From the NCBI GenBank assembly GCA_018399435.1, contig JAGYOJ010000118.1, positions 1 to 5,193 of the forward strand: a DNA stretch of 5,193 bases. The letters run 5' to 3'. Both the position numbers and the translations under genes were made by a program. A model generated the notes under the pieces. That model did not search any database. It saw only the letters and a program-made list of their open reading frames with translations, and was not told where the DNA came from. Source of the stretch: Actinomycetota bacterium. GTDB lineage: Bacteria; Actinomycetota; Humimicrobiia; Humimicrobiales; Humimicrobiaceae. This document shows, piece after piece, positions 5,118 to 5,193 of this stretch; the first letter of the stretch is position 1; every line of letters starts with the position of its first letter.

Positions 5118-5193
5118 ACCTTTTTTCTCCTTTTAAACTGTTTTGCCCTTCTGGTTAGAAATGAAGTGATGATAAAACCGTCATCTTTATTGG
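5108..5193 (-). CDS. C-terminal end of an unidentified small protein, partner of DUF2283 (truncated by window edge)
   Basis: The last 28 residues are readable on the minus strand: NKDDGFIITSFLTRR, then a basic stretch ending VWP, with a TAG stop inside the DUF2283 gene. The strand-like DGFIITSFLTRR followed by a basic tail resembles the C-terminal end of small proteins encoded before DUF2283 genes, some annotated as BECR-fold (RelE/barnase-like) nucleases or DUF4258-like toxins. I recognise the pattern, not a definite family, from so short a piece. The 10-base overlap with the DUF2283 gene supports a coupled two-gene unit. Confidence 0.6.
   Translation of the reverse strand, partial: NKDDGFIITSFLTRRAKQFKRRKKVWP

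Noticed and set aside
1..5193. Window as a complete closed plasmid
   Set aside because: Joining the ends gives the recombinase only about 10 extra codons after a stop at 5162-5164, not an N-terminal domain. The minus-strand partner gene would meet a stop at 20-22. No terminal overlap is visible, so I treat the ends as cuts.

Overview
The window looks like the maintenance core of an AT-rich bacterial plasmid or plasmid-like element. It carries a replication initiator followed directly by iterons, a ParA-type partition gene with a small DNA-binding partner, a RES/Xre toxin-antitoxin pair, a tyrosine recombinase and a DUF2283 gene at the far end. Base composition is roughly one third G+C by eye. 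Arg is mostly AGA/AGG and Ile is often ATA. Shine-Dalgarno sequences (GGAGG, AAAGGAG) and a consensus sigma-70 promoter point to a bacterium. TAA, TAG and TGA all end plausible genes, so there is no sign of an altered code. I cannot name the phylum.

Layout. Positions 2-556 (+) hold the catalytic half of a XerC/D-like tyrosine recombinase, cut off by the window edge. It converges, with 8 bases between the stop codons, on a minus-strand operon of xre antitoxin (1458-1099) then RES toxin (1077-565). That operon has a consensus promoter and an 18-bp perfect palindrome that is the obvious autoregulatory operator. A 226-base AT-rich intergenic region (1459-1684) separates it from a plus-strand cluster: parA (1685-2479), an overlapping ribbon-helix-helix-like partner (2466-2738), a stretch of small or broken reading frames (2766-3108) and rep (3108-4466). 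The rep stop codon lies inside the first of four 22-bp iterons (4461-4542). A DnaA-box match, an 11-bp-spaced AT-rich repeat and a perfect hairpin follow, which together look like the origin (about 4461-4870). On the minus strand at the right end are a DUF2283 gene (5117-4878) and the last 28 codons of an overlapping upstream gene.

Working together: Rep would bind the iterons and open the AT-rich origin, ParA and its partner would segregate copies, the recombinase could resolve multimers or mediate integration, and RES/Xre (perhaps also the DUF2283 pair) would act as addiction modules. The least explained parts are the interrupted frame between the partition partner and rep, the unclassified Rep protein, and the DUF2283 partner at the edge. 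Both ends of the window cut through genes, and joining them as a circle restores neither, so I treat the window as a fragment.
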